Assembly (NCBI GenBank): GCA_035495315.1
Contig: DATJGF010000253.1
Coordinates: 1 to 64,000 of the forward strand
From: DATJGF01 sp035495315
Lineage (GTDB): Bacteria; Verrucomicrobiota; Verrucomicrobiia; Limisphaerales; UBA8199
Direction: 5' to 3'
DNA: 64,000 nucleotides
The notes beneath the pieces are model-generated. The model ran no database searches, was not told the DNA's origin, and was given only the letters and a program-made list of their open reading frames with translations. Numbering within the stretch: the first letter of the stretch is position 1; each line of letters opens with the position of its first letter. This document shows, piece by piece, positions 1-10,052 of the stretch. The position numbers were made by a program, and so were the translations under genes.

Positions 1-1446
1 GATGTCATTTATCCAATGGCGCCACAATTCCTGCTGTTCAATCCCTCACTCGCCAAGGCGATGCTGGTCCCGATTCTGGACTACGCCGCTTCCCCGCGCT
101 GGCGCTGGCCTTTTGCTCCACACGACCTTGGCACTTATCCCATGGCCAACGGCCAGGTTTACGGAGGCGGCGAGCGTACCGAGGAAGATCAAATGCCGGT
201 CGAAGAAACCGGGAACATGTTGCTGCTCTTGGCGGCCCTGGCCCAGGTAGAGGGCAATGCCCAGTTTTGTGCCAAATACTGGCCCGTGCTCGTCAAGTGG
301 GCTGATTATTTGAAAGCCAAAGGTTTCGATCCGGAAAACCAACTGTGCACGGACGATTTCGCGGGGCACCTTGCCCACAATGTCAATCTTTCGGCCAAGG
401 CGATCTGTGGTTTGGGTGCCTTTGCCAAACTTTGCGAATTGCGCGGCGATAAGGCCAAGGCAGGGGAATTAATGGAGTTGGGCAGAGGATTCGCCGCCCG
501 TTGGGTCAAAGAAGCCGACGATGGCGATCACTTCCGACTGGCGTTTGATAAACCGGGTTCCTGGAGCCAAAAGTATAACCTCGTTTGGGATCGGATCCTT
601 GGACTGCATTTGTTCCCCGAATCTGCCATTCGCAAAGAGATGAACTTTTACAAAACCAAACAAAACGATTTCGGCCTGCCGCTCGATAATCGCCGCGCCT
701 ACACAAAACTCGATTGGACACTTTGGACCGCCACCCTGACTCAATCCGCGCCGGATTTCGAAGCTCTGGTCGATCCCGTCTGGCGTTTTCTCAACGAAAG
801 CCCAAGTCATGTGCCGATGACCGACTGGTTTTCGACCACTTCCGGCAAGCAGGAAGGGTTTCAGGCACGATCGGTTGTCGGCGGGGTCTTTCTGCAAATG
901 CTTTATGATTTGCCTGCGTGGAGAAAGTGGGCCGGATGTGATACTGCCAGGGCGGCCAATTGGGCTCCGTTGCCCAAGCCGCCGAAAATTGTCGTCGTTG
1001 TGCCAACCTCGGAAAGCGAGGCCATCACGTGGCGTTACACGACCACCCCGCAAACCGATGGTTGGTTCAAGCCCGATTTCGATGCGTCCTCCTGGAAGCA
1101 AAGCGCCGGCGGTTTTGGAATCAAAGGGACACCCGGGGCAGTCGTGCGCACGGTTTGGAATAGTTCCGATATCTGGTTGCGTCGGGAATTCACCCTGCCC
1201 AAGGGGAAATGGAAAGATCTGCAGCTGCGCCTGCACCACGACGAAGATGCCGAAGTGTACGTTAACGGCGTGATGGCTGCGCAGGTCGCTGGATACAGCA
1301 CAGATTACCAGGCGACTCCCATTTCGGCGACTGCCCGCGCGGCTTTAAAGCCCGGGCCAAACGTGCTGGCGGTCCACTGCAAGCAAACTGGCGGCGGCCA
1401 ATACATCGATGTCGGCTTGGAGGACGTCGAGCCGGTCGGGAAATAG
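1..1446 (+). CDS. Glutaminase-like DUF4965/DUF1793 protein, 5' end outside window
   Basis: The reading frame is open from the first base (DVIYPMAP...), so the N-terminus lies outside the window and 481 residues are visible. The start of this part (FLLFNPSLAKAMLVPILDYA, then HDLGTYPMANGQVYGGG and MPVEETGNMLLLLAALA) matches the alpha-helical toroid of the GtaA-type glutaminase family (DUF4965 followed by DUF1793). The predicted catalytic module therefore occupies roughly the first 310 residues. The last 130 or so residues (WRYTTTPQTDGWFKPDFD ... LRLHHDEDAEVYVNGV ... NVLAVHCKQTGGGQYIDVGL) look like a galactose-binding beta-sandwich, as often appended to secreted glycan-active proteins. Homologues are secreted, but the signal peptide cannot be seen here. 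The substrate is uncertain: family names say glutaminase, but bacterial members with carbohydrate-binding tails may act on glycans. It is followed by an array of short hairpins and converges with the giant minus-strand gene. Confidence 0.8.
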   Translation, partial: DVIYPMAPQFLLFNPSLAKAMLVPILDYAASPRWRWPFAPHDLGTYPMANGQVYGGGERTEEDQMPVEETGNMLLLLAALAQVEGNAQFCAKYWPVLVKWADYLKAKGFDPENQLCTDDFAGHLAHNVNLSAKAICGLGAFAKLCELRGDKAKAGELMELGRGFAARWVKEADDGDHFRLAFDKPGSWSQKYNLVWDRILGLHLFPESAIRKEMNFYKTKQNDFGLPLDNRRAYTKLDWTLWTATLTQSAPDFEALVDPVWRFLNESPSHVPMTDWFSTTSGKQEGFQARSVVGGVFLQMLYDLPAWRKWAGCDTARAANWAPLPKPPKIVVVVPTSESEAITWRYTTTPQTDGWFKPDFDASSWKQSAGGFGIKGTPGAVVRTVWNSSDIWLRREFTLPKGKWKDLQLRLHHDEDAEVYVNGVMAAQVAGYSTDYQATPISATARAALKPGPNVLAVHCKQTGGGQYIDVGLEDVEPVGK

Positions 1447-1473
1447 ATGCCCGCGCACGTGGGTCCGCGTAAC

Positions 1474-1569
1474 GCAGAGTTTCACTCTGCTGTACCGCAG
1501 GTTTTTAACCTGCAAGGTGCCTCACGAACGCAGAGTGGAACTCTGCGATACAGCAGAGTAAAACTCTGC
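1474..1569. repeat. Array of four short hairpins between convergent genes
   Basis: Four palindromes follow each other: 1474-1490 (GCAGAGT-ttc-ACTCTGC), 1497-1513 (GCAGGT-tttta-ACCTGC), 1529-1547 (CGCAGAGT-gga-ACTCTGCG) and 1553-1569 (GCAGAGT-aaa-ACTCTGC). Arms are 6-8 bp and loops mostly 3 nt. The spacers resemble one another (tgtacc, atacA). The array lies exactly between two convergent stop codons, so it may act as a two-way terminator or be a dispersed intergenic repeat. Similar arrays are at 34641-34688 and 63224-63288. Confidence 0.85.
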
Positions 1570-1577
1570 GTTCCACT

Positions 1578-4500
1578 TCAGGGTACGATGCGGAGCCTGT
1601 AAAAGCGTTGTGAGGATTGAGAGATGTCGTTGGTGACGGTAAGTATTGATCCTGTTCCAAGGAGCGGCGAGCCCAGAGCCGTCCAGATATTGGAATTCAA
1701 GTTATCGTTGTACTCGATTTGATAAGAAGTGCCCGAAACCGAGAGCCAACTCATCACCAGCGAGCCATTAGCAGGTTGCACGTTCAAACCCGGTCCTGTT
1801 TCGACCGCAGCCTGATCCGAAGCGGAGAAAGTTAGGTTATCGAGCGCTAGGCCTTGGGCTTTGCCGCTGGAGTCGGTCATTTCCCAAACCAACCACAGCG
1901 CGGCGCCGGGTGCCCAGTTCGTAATTACCTGGTTTTGGATACTGAGAATGGATTGATTGACAGAGGCTGTGCCATCGACCGCTATGCCACCCGTCGCGCT
2001 GGGACTGGTGGGGAAACTGACATTAAGCGCCGGCAGGGTCGCTGTGGCAGAGGTCGAGAAGGGCGCGATGCCCGTCGGATCGATGAAATAGAACGATGTT
2101 AAGGTTTTGGGCACGTCAGATTGACGCCACAGTTCTGCTGTGATTTGGGCATTGATATAATTGAGCGTGCGGCCGGTGAAATTTATGAATTTGGCACCGA
2201 TTGCGGTCGCGCCGGTGCTGCTGGTAGCCAACAGGCCCAGTGCGCGGTTGGCACTGCCACCTAAGCCAAAATCGATCACGCCGCCAGTGGTTTGATCTCC
2301 CGAAGTGGCACCAAACTTCGACCCGGAAACACCCAATCCGTACCAGCCTTCTAGGCTTGGCAGACCCAAGCCGCCCGCGTTGCCGGAAGCGACGGCAGGG
2401 AAGGCGAAATCAAAAGGATTAGCCAGCGAGTAAATCACGCCATTAATCGAGACTGGGTTGGCACTATTCACCGAGACTGCGCCGGGATCGGGGAGCGCAT
2501 TGAAATCCTGTGTATAGACCCAACTCACGCTGGAATAAGGAATCGATGAAGGCCCACTGGTAATGTTGTTACTGCTGCCCGCCGTCGCGAAGGCAAATTC
2601 CTGACGATCGAAACTCTGTCCATCTGGCGCAGAACCGTACGAATGATCGGGGGCGACATTGGTGTAATTGATATAATCGAGCACCTGTGGTTGCCCATTG
2701 TAAAGCCGGCTCAACGCCAGCGAGCCGGAGCCGCTTATGAGGCGGAAATTAGTATGCAGTTCAACAGCAGTGGAGAGATTGGTTTGACCATCGGCGAAAA
2801 TAACCATGAACTGTCCGGGGTTGATCGAAGAGCCAGCAGGGAAACCCCAACCCAAAAGATTTGCGTAATTGGTCGCCAGGAAGAGGCCAGTCAACGAAAC
2901 CGTACTGGCAGAGGGATTATAGAGTTCAAGCCAGGGCGTATGTTGTCCAGCGCGGTTCGTGATGCCGGTTAGATTATCGGCCTGCAGCTCGTTTAGCCAC
3001 AATGGCTGGAACGAAGGCAACGTCGTCAGCACGGAATTGGGTCCGCCGGGCGTCGCCAGCGAGGAACTCGCTGCAGGTTGGATGTTCTGGAGACTATAGA
3101 TCTGACCGAGATTTGGCCCCGAGCCGGAGAGCCGGAGCAGGAGCTGATTTCCGTTCGTGCTCGGCAAATACCAATAACTCAATGTGTAAGTCCCATTCGT
3201 CACAATGGGTGAGGTATTTTCCCAGATCGCGTCGGAGATAGTATCACCGGCTGCAGTCGCAACGACATGCAGGCTGGCAGTCCCAGAATGCCGGATGGAA
3301 GTGCTGATCGCCGAATTGGCCATATTGGCAGAGACAGTCCAGGGCCCCGTCAAAGCAGTTTCAAAATCGCCGTTTTGCAGGAGGTTCGGTCCGGCTTCGG
3401 GAACACTGCCAGCCACCAGTTTTAGGTCATCGACATAAACGTCCCCTGGGCTTCCATGCATGCAAATCAGAAGGATCGGTCGGGGAGCTGTACCAGTGAG
3501 AGTAACGTACTGCCAGGTTGGAAGCGTGCTGGTGTTGGTTGAGATCGCAGTCCAATTTCCTGATCGCCAATTATCCTGGCGCGGATCGATTAACTGCAAC
3601 GAACTGCCAGTGCCGGTGGCATTGGTCGGCCAGGGCAGCGCTTCGGCGTAGCGCACCTTTGCAACCGTAAGATCAGGCTGACTATTCGTGCCTGGTTTGA
3701 TCAGAGTCAGCGTCTCGCCGTTGGCTTGCAAAGTTCCGGTGAAGGTATCGAATACGGGGATGTTAGCACCGTAGGCTGCGGCGAACGACGGCCGATCGGC
3801 AGTAAGGACAAGGTAGTTGTTCGGGCCAATAATAGAACCGTTGGGAAACGTGTACGACAGGCCTTTGAATTGCCAGCCCGACAAGTCAAACGTTGAAGTG
3901 CTGGAATTGTTGTACAATTCGACAAAATCGGAATGAGAGATGGCGGGATCGCCCATGATCTCGTTGATGACGACTTGTCCGACCGGCGAGGGCACGGTTC
4001 CACTGTAAACGGCGGCCACGCTCCCTGTAGCTCCTGGAACAGGCTGACCATGAATGTCTACTCCAACGATATTCAGTTGGTTGGAGCCGGGCACGAGCGG
4101 TACTGTAATCGTGAAACCGATCACGCTGGTCCATGTGATAGGATATTCGATGCCATTGATTAAAACCGTCTTCACGTGAACCGGCGCAGTGCCGGTAATC
4201 ACCGCGGTGTTATTGACAACAACCGGGGAATTCACAGCAAAGCTGGTGGCGTTTTCCCCCGCTAATTGTGAGCCAATACTCGTGCGGGCCGAACTGAGCC
4301 AGCCTTTAATGCTGGAACTGGGATTCTCGATGGACGTCTGGCCATTCGCAACGAAAGCATTGTATTTCGCATCGAGCAAGGGGCCACTGTTGGCGACATT
4401 GAGCGGACCGTTGACTAATTCTTCCAGCGCGCGCCAATACATCCGGCGGAAGGTCGGTTCATTGTAAATACTCTGCGTATTTGGATCCTGGCCATTAACC

Positions 4501-7500
4501 GAGAAGAGGTTCTGGCCGGGGCCCCAAGAGCCGCTGTTGCCAATGACGATGTTGAAATCGAACATCATCAAGGAGTATTTCGTTCCCTGGGTGCCGATGT
4601 AGCCATAAAGGTTTTGAGCGTTGTTGCAGCCGAATGAGTCCCAATTTCCAGCCGCATGGTTCGCAGCGAACACGCGCATCCAATTCTCCATGTCGGCTAA
4701 ATTTTGCATATTAGCGACATAATTGGGTTTGCCGTAGGAAGTGGCGGCATCAACTAAGGAGAAAACATTCGTATAGTCGCTGGCCGAGCCCGCAGTGCGG
4801 CGGACAAGAAAATTATAGCGATATCGCGCCACTTTTTTGGCGCCACCCGTCGTTAAATACGGCATCAGGTTGCACCAGGAAAAATTGGCAAAGGGATTAA
4901 AACTAAAGGCGTGGAACTCGAACCAAGGCTGCATTTTGTACAACCACCCATCTGAATCGTTTGGCCAATGCTCTTTCACCACATCACCATCGGGTGTTTG
5001 GGTGTCCTCCATGAATGTCCCTCGACGCCGCCCATTGACGTAAACTGCGACATAGCGCCGGTTCAGCCACGGCACGCCCAGCGCTCGCAAGAAGGTGTTG
5101 GCCAATTGCTCACGCTGAATGCTGGCATCATCTCCCGCGCCATTGCCGGGCTGGTGCAGTTTGTTGAATGAAGTCGCTCCGAGGAATTTGTCATCGTCGG
5201 GGAAGATCCATTTGTAATGACAGGGACTGCCGTACGGCGAATCGAAGCTCTGGTGGTAAGGGCTGCCGGCCCAGCGCGCCTGGACATTGTAAATGACGCG
5301 GTTGCCACTCACCATGGTGCAATCGTGGGCCTCGTTGCTTAAGTCCTGAAGGTTAATCCAGCGGGTGACGTTCGTTTGAGTAATCCACAAATGATAAACC
5401 CCGAAACTGCCAACCGGATTGCCATCACCAAACATAACAACGCACTCGTGTGGCGGCGCATTGTCGTTGCGCAAGGCAGGGAAGCGAGACGAAACGGACT
5501 GGCTATCGCTGGCGGAAATATAAAACGCGACGATCGTGCCGGCGCTTCGCCCCGGTAGGGTCGCACTGAAAATTCCATCGCCCGCGATGTCATCACCGCC
5601 CGCCCCATCATCCCGCATCGGCACTACGGAATAGGTCGTTGCCGGATCGACGCGATAAAACAATGACAAATTCTGGACGCTGCTTGTGTCCTGCACTCGG
5701 GCTGTAACGATCACATTTTGGTTCGCTGTGGGCACCGCCGGCGAGTGAGTAACGTCGTAAATTGCCGGTCCTGCATTCGAGACGTACTGGCTGTTGCGTG
5801 CACCGGGCGTGCCGAGATTGGTCGGCACCGGCAGCCGTCCGGTGGCTTCAAGCCAGTTGCCGTTGAGGCGGAGCAGCGCTTCCGGCCAGCCGTGAAGCCA
5901 GCGCGCCTTAAACCGAAGCGTGGCGGTTTGGCCACCGGCCAGCGAATTGGCCCCGAGGGCCACTTGACAGGAGTTGTCTCCGGTCCACATCCGGTCACTG
6001 CAGCGGATATGGAGTGAATGACCGCTGGCATAACCAGTATTCTCCTGGCTGGACCGGAAATGGTCTCCTTGCATTGCCCAGTTGCTTAGGTCGATTTCGA
6101 AATCCGAATTCAACACGAGGTTGGCTCCGGTCGTCCCCGAACGAACCTCGACGTTATCGACCAGGCATTCACCCACATCCAACAGTCCAATTTGCGCATA
6201 CCCGATCGAGGAATCGTAATTAGCGCCGTTATCGAGCACTGCCGTCGTTTCAATGTTGACCCAACTCGATTTCTGTGTGTCGTCGCTGTCGGTCCAGTTC
6301 GCCGCCAGCCGGTTGTTGGCATTGGGATCAATCAATTCCAAGCTGCTCCCACCGCCGGAACTCCATTGCCCCCACCGTCCGCCGGTGCCATAGGTTAAAT
6401 CATTTACTACGATCTGAATGAGATTAGTCGAGACGACTCCCAGGTTGTTCGTTTGCACAACCGTGTCAGGCATGGTCAATGCCAGGTGCTCGCCGTTATG
6501 GGATAATTTTCCGCCGTAATCACCAATGCAATTAACGGTCGTCAGATTTCCATAATTGGTTCGCAAATGGGCCGCGTTGCGCGCGACGACCAGATAGCCG
6601 CCGGCTGCGAGAACCGTGTTCGATGGGAAAGTGTAACTGACAGCGTCACTCAGCTGCCAGCCGCCGAGGTTGACACTGCCGGCGCTGCGATTGTAGAGCT
6701 CGATGTACTGGTCGTCATCATCGCCGCTGATTGGATCGTACATCAATTCATTGATCACCACAGCACTCTGGCGAATTCCCGAATTGGCAGCACCCGGCGT
6801 CTTAGCGCTCAGACGGTAGAATTCATCAGCGCCGTCAGGCCGTCGGCCGCTCGAAACACCATTCTCCTGACCACCAAATTGGACCGCATCCAAATACCGG
6901 CTCTGGTCCGGGTTTTTGAAATAAATCGTTTCACCGGCGGCGCTGAGTTTGAAATTCATGTTGGTCTCGCTATAGAAAACAAATCCGCGGGCTGGAATGA
7001 CAGTGCCTTGAGAGATGATGAACTTGTTAGTCGCGGCGTCGTCGGTCAGGATACAACCGGAGATGTCCACTGCCAGATTGGCGTGGTTATATAGCTCGAT
7101 ATAGTCATAGTCGGGCGGGTCGGTATGGGCCAGGAATTCGTTAATCACAACGTTGCGCAATGGGCTGGGCCTATACCCGTCCATGCCGCCTGGCGAGCCG
7201 CCAACGACATCGCTGATGTCCCAGGCGCGCGGATCTTCTTCACCGTAGGTAGGTCGCGAGAGCACTAGCGAATGGCCTGTCCCATCTGTCGCCACCGGCC
7301 AGGGATAAACATTGGAGTAGGGAACGGTTAACAGCAGCGCTCCAACCTCATCGAACAACTGCAGGGTATCTGCTTTCTTGAGACTGCCCGTATAAGGCCC
7401 CACGACGTTGGTGATGCCGTAAACAGTTTGAATATTCTGGGGCGAGGCCGCAATGACCAGGAACGCGCCCCCTGGAATGACCGTGCCGGGAGGAAAAGTG

Positions 7501-10013
7501 TAGTTAAGAGCTGAGCCAGCCAGCCGATAGCCGCTGATATCCTGAAACCACGGATTGGAATTATAGATTTCGACAAACTCGAGGTTGTTGGTGTCGGTGC
7601 GCGGCGTCGGTTTATACATGATCTCGGAAATCACAATCGCAGTTTTGCGGCTGCATGGACCCAACAGTTCGCTGGGGAGTGTCAGTGTCCCAACGGTGGG
7701 ATTTGTCACGGAAGAGATATCGCGGAACTGCGCGGTCGCCGCGAAGCCCTGGACATGACTGCAGACGGCCATGCCGAATGAAATCGGGTTGGTCATGCTG
7801 ATCGAGGCGCTGCCCAATTGTTGCCAGAGGCCACCATCGTAACTCGCGTAGCCGGTAAATTGGGTGCCGACGCGCTGCAGTCGCACCCACATGTCGGGAT
7901 AGTTCACTCGTGCATTTCCGCTGGTGGTGGTGCCTGCGCCAATTGTCTGTCGTAATTCAAACGTAACTCCGTTCATGCTGGGGGCGGCTAAAACCGCGGC
8001 AAACCGAGCCCCCGGGGTTAAATCTTCACGGGCGATTAAACCGCATTGTGCGAACGGATCGGTCTGGCTGAACGACGCCAACCGCACGCGAATATCAAAA
8101 TCGCCGGTGACAAATTGGGAAGCGAATTGGAACTGATCACCGGCACCGCCAATGTTTTTACCGGCTCCGGTCAGATCGAAACCTCCGCCAACGCCGCTGA
8201 TTGTCCCCGCGGGAATCGGAGCACCGATGCCTTGAAGGGAATAGGGACCCGCAAAGAACAAGACGACCGTGTTGGTGACGATCGTGTTGGGGGTGGTGGC
8301 GCGGTCCTTGATGCCATTAATGACCATCACATAATTGCTATTGGCGACCAGGGGAGGAGTCGTGAAAGTGACGCTGAGGTCGTCGACAGAAAGACTGATG
8401 CCCAGAATAGGCAGGCCGTTCGTGAAAATGTAATTGGCGAGATTGGTCGCGCTGGCCGGCTCAACCGCTTCCGAAAAAACCAGCTGAAGGTTAGTCGGTC
8501 CGAGATAGATTGCGCGCTGCACGGTTGGTGGGATGTTGTCCGTTAGCACAAACAATGTGGCGCCGCTGCTGGTAACCACACCGGCGGAATTGGAAACCAC
8601 GCAACTATATATCTGGTTGTTGTTAATCTTCGGATTGGCGTTGCTTACGGCATAAACAGGGCTGTTAGCATTCGGGCCCGTGGCGTTGGCGCCGTTGACG
8701 AGCCAGCGGTAGGTCACTGGCCCGCGGTTGGTAACAAGCACTGCAAAAACCGCATCCCGGCCGTCCCCGACTGTTAGATTGGTGGGTTGAGTGTAAATGC
8801 CCGGCGGCGTGTCTATCCCGTCATAGGGAATCAACCGAGTGCCGGCGTTGTTGAGCGCGCCGAGCGGTTCTTCGATTGCGCCAGAGGGCAACTGCCAACG
8901 CGCGGCGAGATTGTCGTTTGCGGCGCCCTGTTGCATGAGCGCTTCGAAATAATAACGATGTCCGGCTTGAAGCGGGATCGGCGCTGATTGCTGATTCGTC
9001 TCGTGAGTCCATTCACGTGGATTGGTGAGTGTATTCACCCAGGCGATTGGGCGCGCATTGACTGCGGTTTCATCGCTGCTAAGCAGTAGTTCGGACGTGT
9101 CATCGCTCGCGATCCAAAAATTGTAATTACCGTTGATTGGCGGGACCACGAAGGCGCGGACCCGTTGACCGTAATAGGTCATCCCGGTGTCGCTGTCAGT
9201 TTCCAGACTCCCGTAGATTTGGGTGAAGTTTGCGTCGGGATTGTTGGGCCAGTTAGGGTTAAGGGAGCTGTTGGTCAAAGCGCTCATTGTGTTGCCCGCG
9301 CTCGATGATAATCCTGTCCAGAGTTGGCGATAAACACCGAACACTGGCGGCGGCAGACTCACATCGGAAAATGTGGCGGTGCATAGCTGCGAGCTATTGC
9401 CCGCAGTGACCGCCAGACCGCCCAACGCAGTTTCCGCAAGCGGCACACTTTGAGTCGAACCCACCTGTGGCCAATCGATCCCGTTGGTGCTGTAATAGGC
9501 GCTGAAATTATTGACGGCGCGAGTCAGTCGTAGCCAAACCGGAGCGCCGAGGTTTTGCGCGCCAATCGCGATCTGGAAACTGCACCCATTACCTGTGGCG
9601 GCACGCCACTGAAAAGTGATTCCGTTATTCGTCGTGGCCAGGACCGCGGCTTCAAGCCCGCCGAGGCTCGTATCTGACCGGAACATCACCCCAGCTTGCG
9701 CCGATGGAGCGTTTGCGATCGTTTTTACCTGGGCCGTGATGGTTCCGTCGCCATTGACCAGCCTCCAGGCGAAGTGCAACTGATCCGAATTGCAAATGTC
9801 ACTGCCGCCGCCTTGAATCGTCCATACTCCATTAGCAAAAGCTGCGGAGCCTGTCTGGGCAGGAGAGCCCAGATCGGCGTCAGCCCAACCAGGGGCAAGA
9901 GCGGCTTGCGCAGAACGGGCTGAAACCAGGAGTAGAAACAACCCAGACAGCAATAAACCGAATGAAACAGACTGTAGGAGACGACGTAAGGAGACTTTGA
10001 CCAAATCCGGCAC
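1578..10013 (-). CDS. Giant secreted multidomain protein with lamin-tail, PA14 and CotH domains
   Basis: About 2811 residues from the GTG at 10013, which gives a short basic start (PDLVKVSLRR) and a hydrophobic stretch ending SARSAQA, a good Sec signal peptide. The frame is open to a GTG at 10115, but that start would put 34 odd residues before the signal. In order: a DUF1349-like beta-sandwich (about 45-220), a PA14-like domain (about 226-380), Ig-like segments (about 390-590), a second DUF1349-like sandwich, three lamin-tail domains starting near 787, 951 and 1081 (ISEIMYKP, INEFLAHT, INELMYDP), a CotH kinase-like region (about 1530-1845, with MMFDFNIVIG), two more lamin-tail domains near 2012 and 2337, and a C-terminal module ending FYRLRIVP. 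The protein is predicted to be extracellular or on the surface. CotH relatives phosphorylate secreted proteins, but activity here is not shown. No neighbour suggests a partner. The first codons overlap a repeat element (9976-10052). Confidence 0.85.
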   Translation of the reverse strand: MPDLVKVSLRRLLQSVSFGLLLSGLFLLLVSARSAQAALAPGWADADLGSPAQTGSAAFANGVWTIQGGGSDICNSDQLHFAWRLVNGDGTITAQVKTIANAPSAQAGVMFRSDTSLGGLEAAVLATTNNGITFQWRAATGNGCSFQIAIGAQNLGAPVWLRLTRAVNNFSAYYSTNGIDWPQVGSTQSVPLAETALGGLAVTAGNSSQLCTATFSDVSLPPPVFGVYRQLWTGLSSSAGNTMSALTNSSLNPNWPNNPDANFTQIYGSLETDSDTGMTYYGQRVRAFVVPPINGNYNFWIASDDTSELLLSSDETAVNARPIAWVNTLTNPREWTHETNQQSAPIPLQAGHRYYFEALMQQGAANDNLAARWQLPSGAIEEPLGALNNAGTRLIPYDGIDTPPGIYTQPTNLTVGDGRDAVFAVLVTNRGPVTYRWLVNGANATGPNANSPVYAVSNANPKINNNQIYSCVVSNSAGVVTSSGATLFVLTDNIPPTVQRAIYLGPTNLQLVFSEAVEPASATNLANYIFTNGLPILGISLSVDDLSVTFTTPPLVANSNYVMVINGIKDRATTPNTIVTNTVVLFFAGPYSLQGIGAPIPAGTISGVGGGFDLTGAGKNIGGAGDQFQFASQFVTGDFDIRVRLASFSQTDPFAQCGLIAREDLTPGARFAAVLAAPSMNGVTFELRQTIGAGTTTSGNARVNYPDMWVRLQRVGTQFTGYASYDGGLWQQLGSASISMTNPISFGMAVCSHVQGFAATAQFRDISSVTNPTVGTLTLPSELLGPCSRKTAIVISEIMYKPTPRTDTNNLEFVEIYNSNPWFQDISGYRLAGSALNYTFPPGTVIPGGAFLVIAASPQNIQTVYGITNVVGPYTGSLKKADTLQLFDEVGALLLTVPYSNVYPWPVATDGTGHSLVLSRPTYGEEDPRAWDISDVVGGSPGGMDGYRPSPLRNVVINEFLAHTDPPDYDYIELYNHANLAVDISGCILTDDAATNKFIISQGTVIPARGFVFYSETNMNFKLSAAGETIYFKNPDQSRYLDAVQFGGQENGVSSGRRPDGADEFYRLSAKTPGAANSGIRQSAVVINELMYDPISGDDDDQYIELYNRSAGSVNLGGWQLSDAVSYTFPSNTVLAAGGYLVVARNAAHLRTNYGNLTTVNCIGDYGGKLSHNGEHLALTMPDTVVQTNNLGVVSTNLIQIVVNDLTYGTGGRWGQWSSGGGSSLELIDPNANNRLAANWTDSDDTQKSSWVNIETTAVLDNGANYDSSIGYAQIGLLDVGECLVDNVEVRSGTTGANLVLNSDFEIDLSNWAMQGDHFRSSQENTGYASGHSLHIRCSDRMWTGDNSCQVALGANSLAGGQTATLRFKARWLHGWPEALLRLNGNWLEATGRLPVPTNLGTPGARNSQYVSNAGPAIYDVTHSPAVPTANQNVIVTARVQDTSSVQNLSLFYRVDPATTYSVVPMRDDGAGGDDIAGDGIFSATLPGRSAGTIVAFYISASDSQSVSSRFPALRNDNAPPHECVVMFGDGNPVGSFGVYHLWITQTNVTRWINLQDLSNEAHDCTMVSGNRVIYNVQARWAGSPYHQSFDSPYGSPCHYKWIFPDDDKFLGATSFNKLHQPGNGAGDDASIQREQLANTFLRALGVPWLNRRYVAVYVNGRRRGTFMEDTQTPDGDVVKEHWPNDSDGWLYKMQPWFEFHAFSFNPFANFSWCNLMPYLTTGGAKKVARYRYNFLVRRTAGSASDYTNVFSLVDAATSYGKPNYVANMQNLADMENWMRVFAANHAAGNWDSFGCNNAQNLYGYIGTQGTKYSLMMFDFNIVIGNSGSWGPGQNLFSVNGQDPNTQSIYNEPTFRRMYWRALEELVNGPLNVANSGPLLDAKYNAFVANGQTSIENPSSSIKGWLSSARTSIGSQLAGENATSFAVNSPVVVNNTAVITGTAPVHVKTVLINGIEYPITWTSVIGFTITVPLVPGSNQLNIVGVDIHGQPVPGATGSVAAVYSGTVPSPVGQVVINEIMGDPAISHSDFVELYNNSSTSTFDLSGWQFKGLSYTFPNGSIIGPNNYLVLTADRPSFAAAYGANIPVFDTFTGTLQANGETLTLIKPGTNSQPDLTVAKVRYAEALPWPTNATGTGSSLQLIDPRQDNWRSGNWTAISTNTSTLPTWQYVTLTGTAPRPILLICMHGSPGDVYVDDLKLVAGSVPEAGPNLLQNGDFETALTGPWTVSANMANSAISTSIRHSGTASLHVVATAAGDTISDAIWENTSPIVTNGTYTLSYWYLPSTNGNQLLLRLSGSGPNLGQIYSLQNIQPAASSSLATPGGPNSVLTTLPSFQPLWLNELQADNLTGITNRAGQHTPWLELYNPSASTVSLTGLFLATNYANLLGWGFPAGSSINPGQFMVIFADGQTNLSTAVELHTNFRLISGSGSLALSRLYNGQPQVLDYINYTNVAPDHSYGSAPDGQSFDRQEFAFATAGSSNNITSGPSSIPYSSVSWVYTQDFNALPDPGAVSVNSANPVSINGVIYSLANPFDFAFPAVASGNAGGLGLPSLEGWYGLGVSGSKFGATSGDQTTGGVIDFGLGGSANRALGLLATSSTGATAIGAKFINFTGRTLNYINAQITAELWRQSDVPKTLTSFYFIDPTGIAPFSTSATATLPALNVSFPTSPSATGGIAVDGTASVNQSILSIQNQVITNWAPGAALWLVWEMTDSSGKAQGLALDNLTFSASDQAAVETGPGLNVQPANGSLVMSWLSVSGTSYQIEYNDNLNSNIWTALGSPLLGTGSILTVTNDISQSSQRFYRLRIVP

Positions 10014-10052
10014 CTGTCTGTAAATAATCAGAGTCTCCTTACGCCGTCTCCT
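9976..10052. repeat. Inverted repeat at the 5' end of the giant gene
   Basis: Two 21-nt arms, 9976-9996 (core GGAGACGACGTAAGGAGAC) and 10032-10052 (its inverse with two differences), flank a 35-nt centre. Each arm contains GGAGAC twice. An identical arm sequence recurs at 13064-13084. The left arm encodes the basic residues KVSLRR of the predicted signal peptide, so the element overlaps the coding start of the giant protein. Confidence 0.8.
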
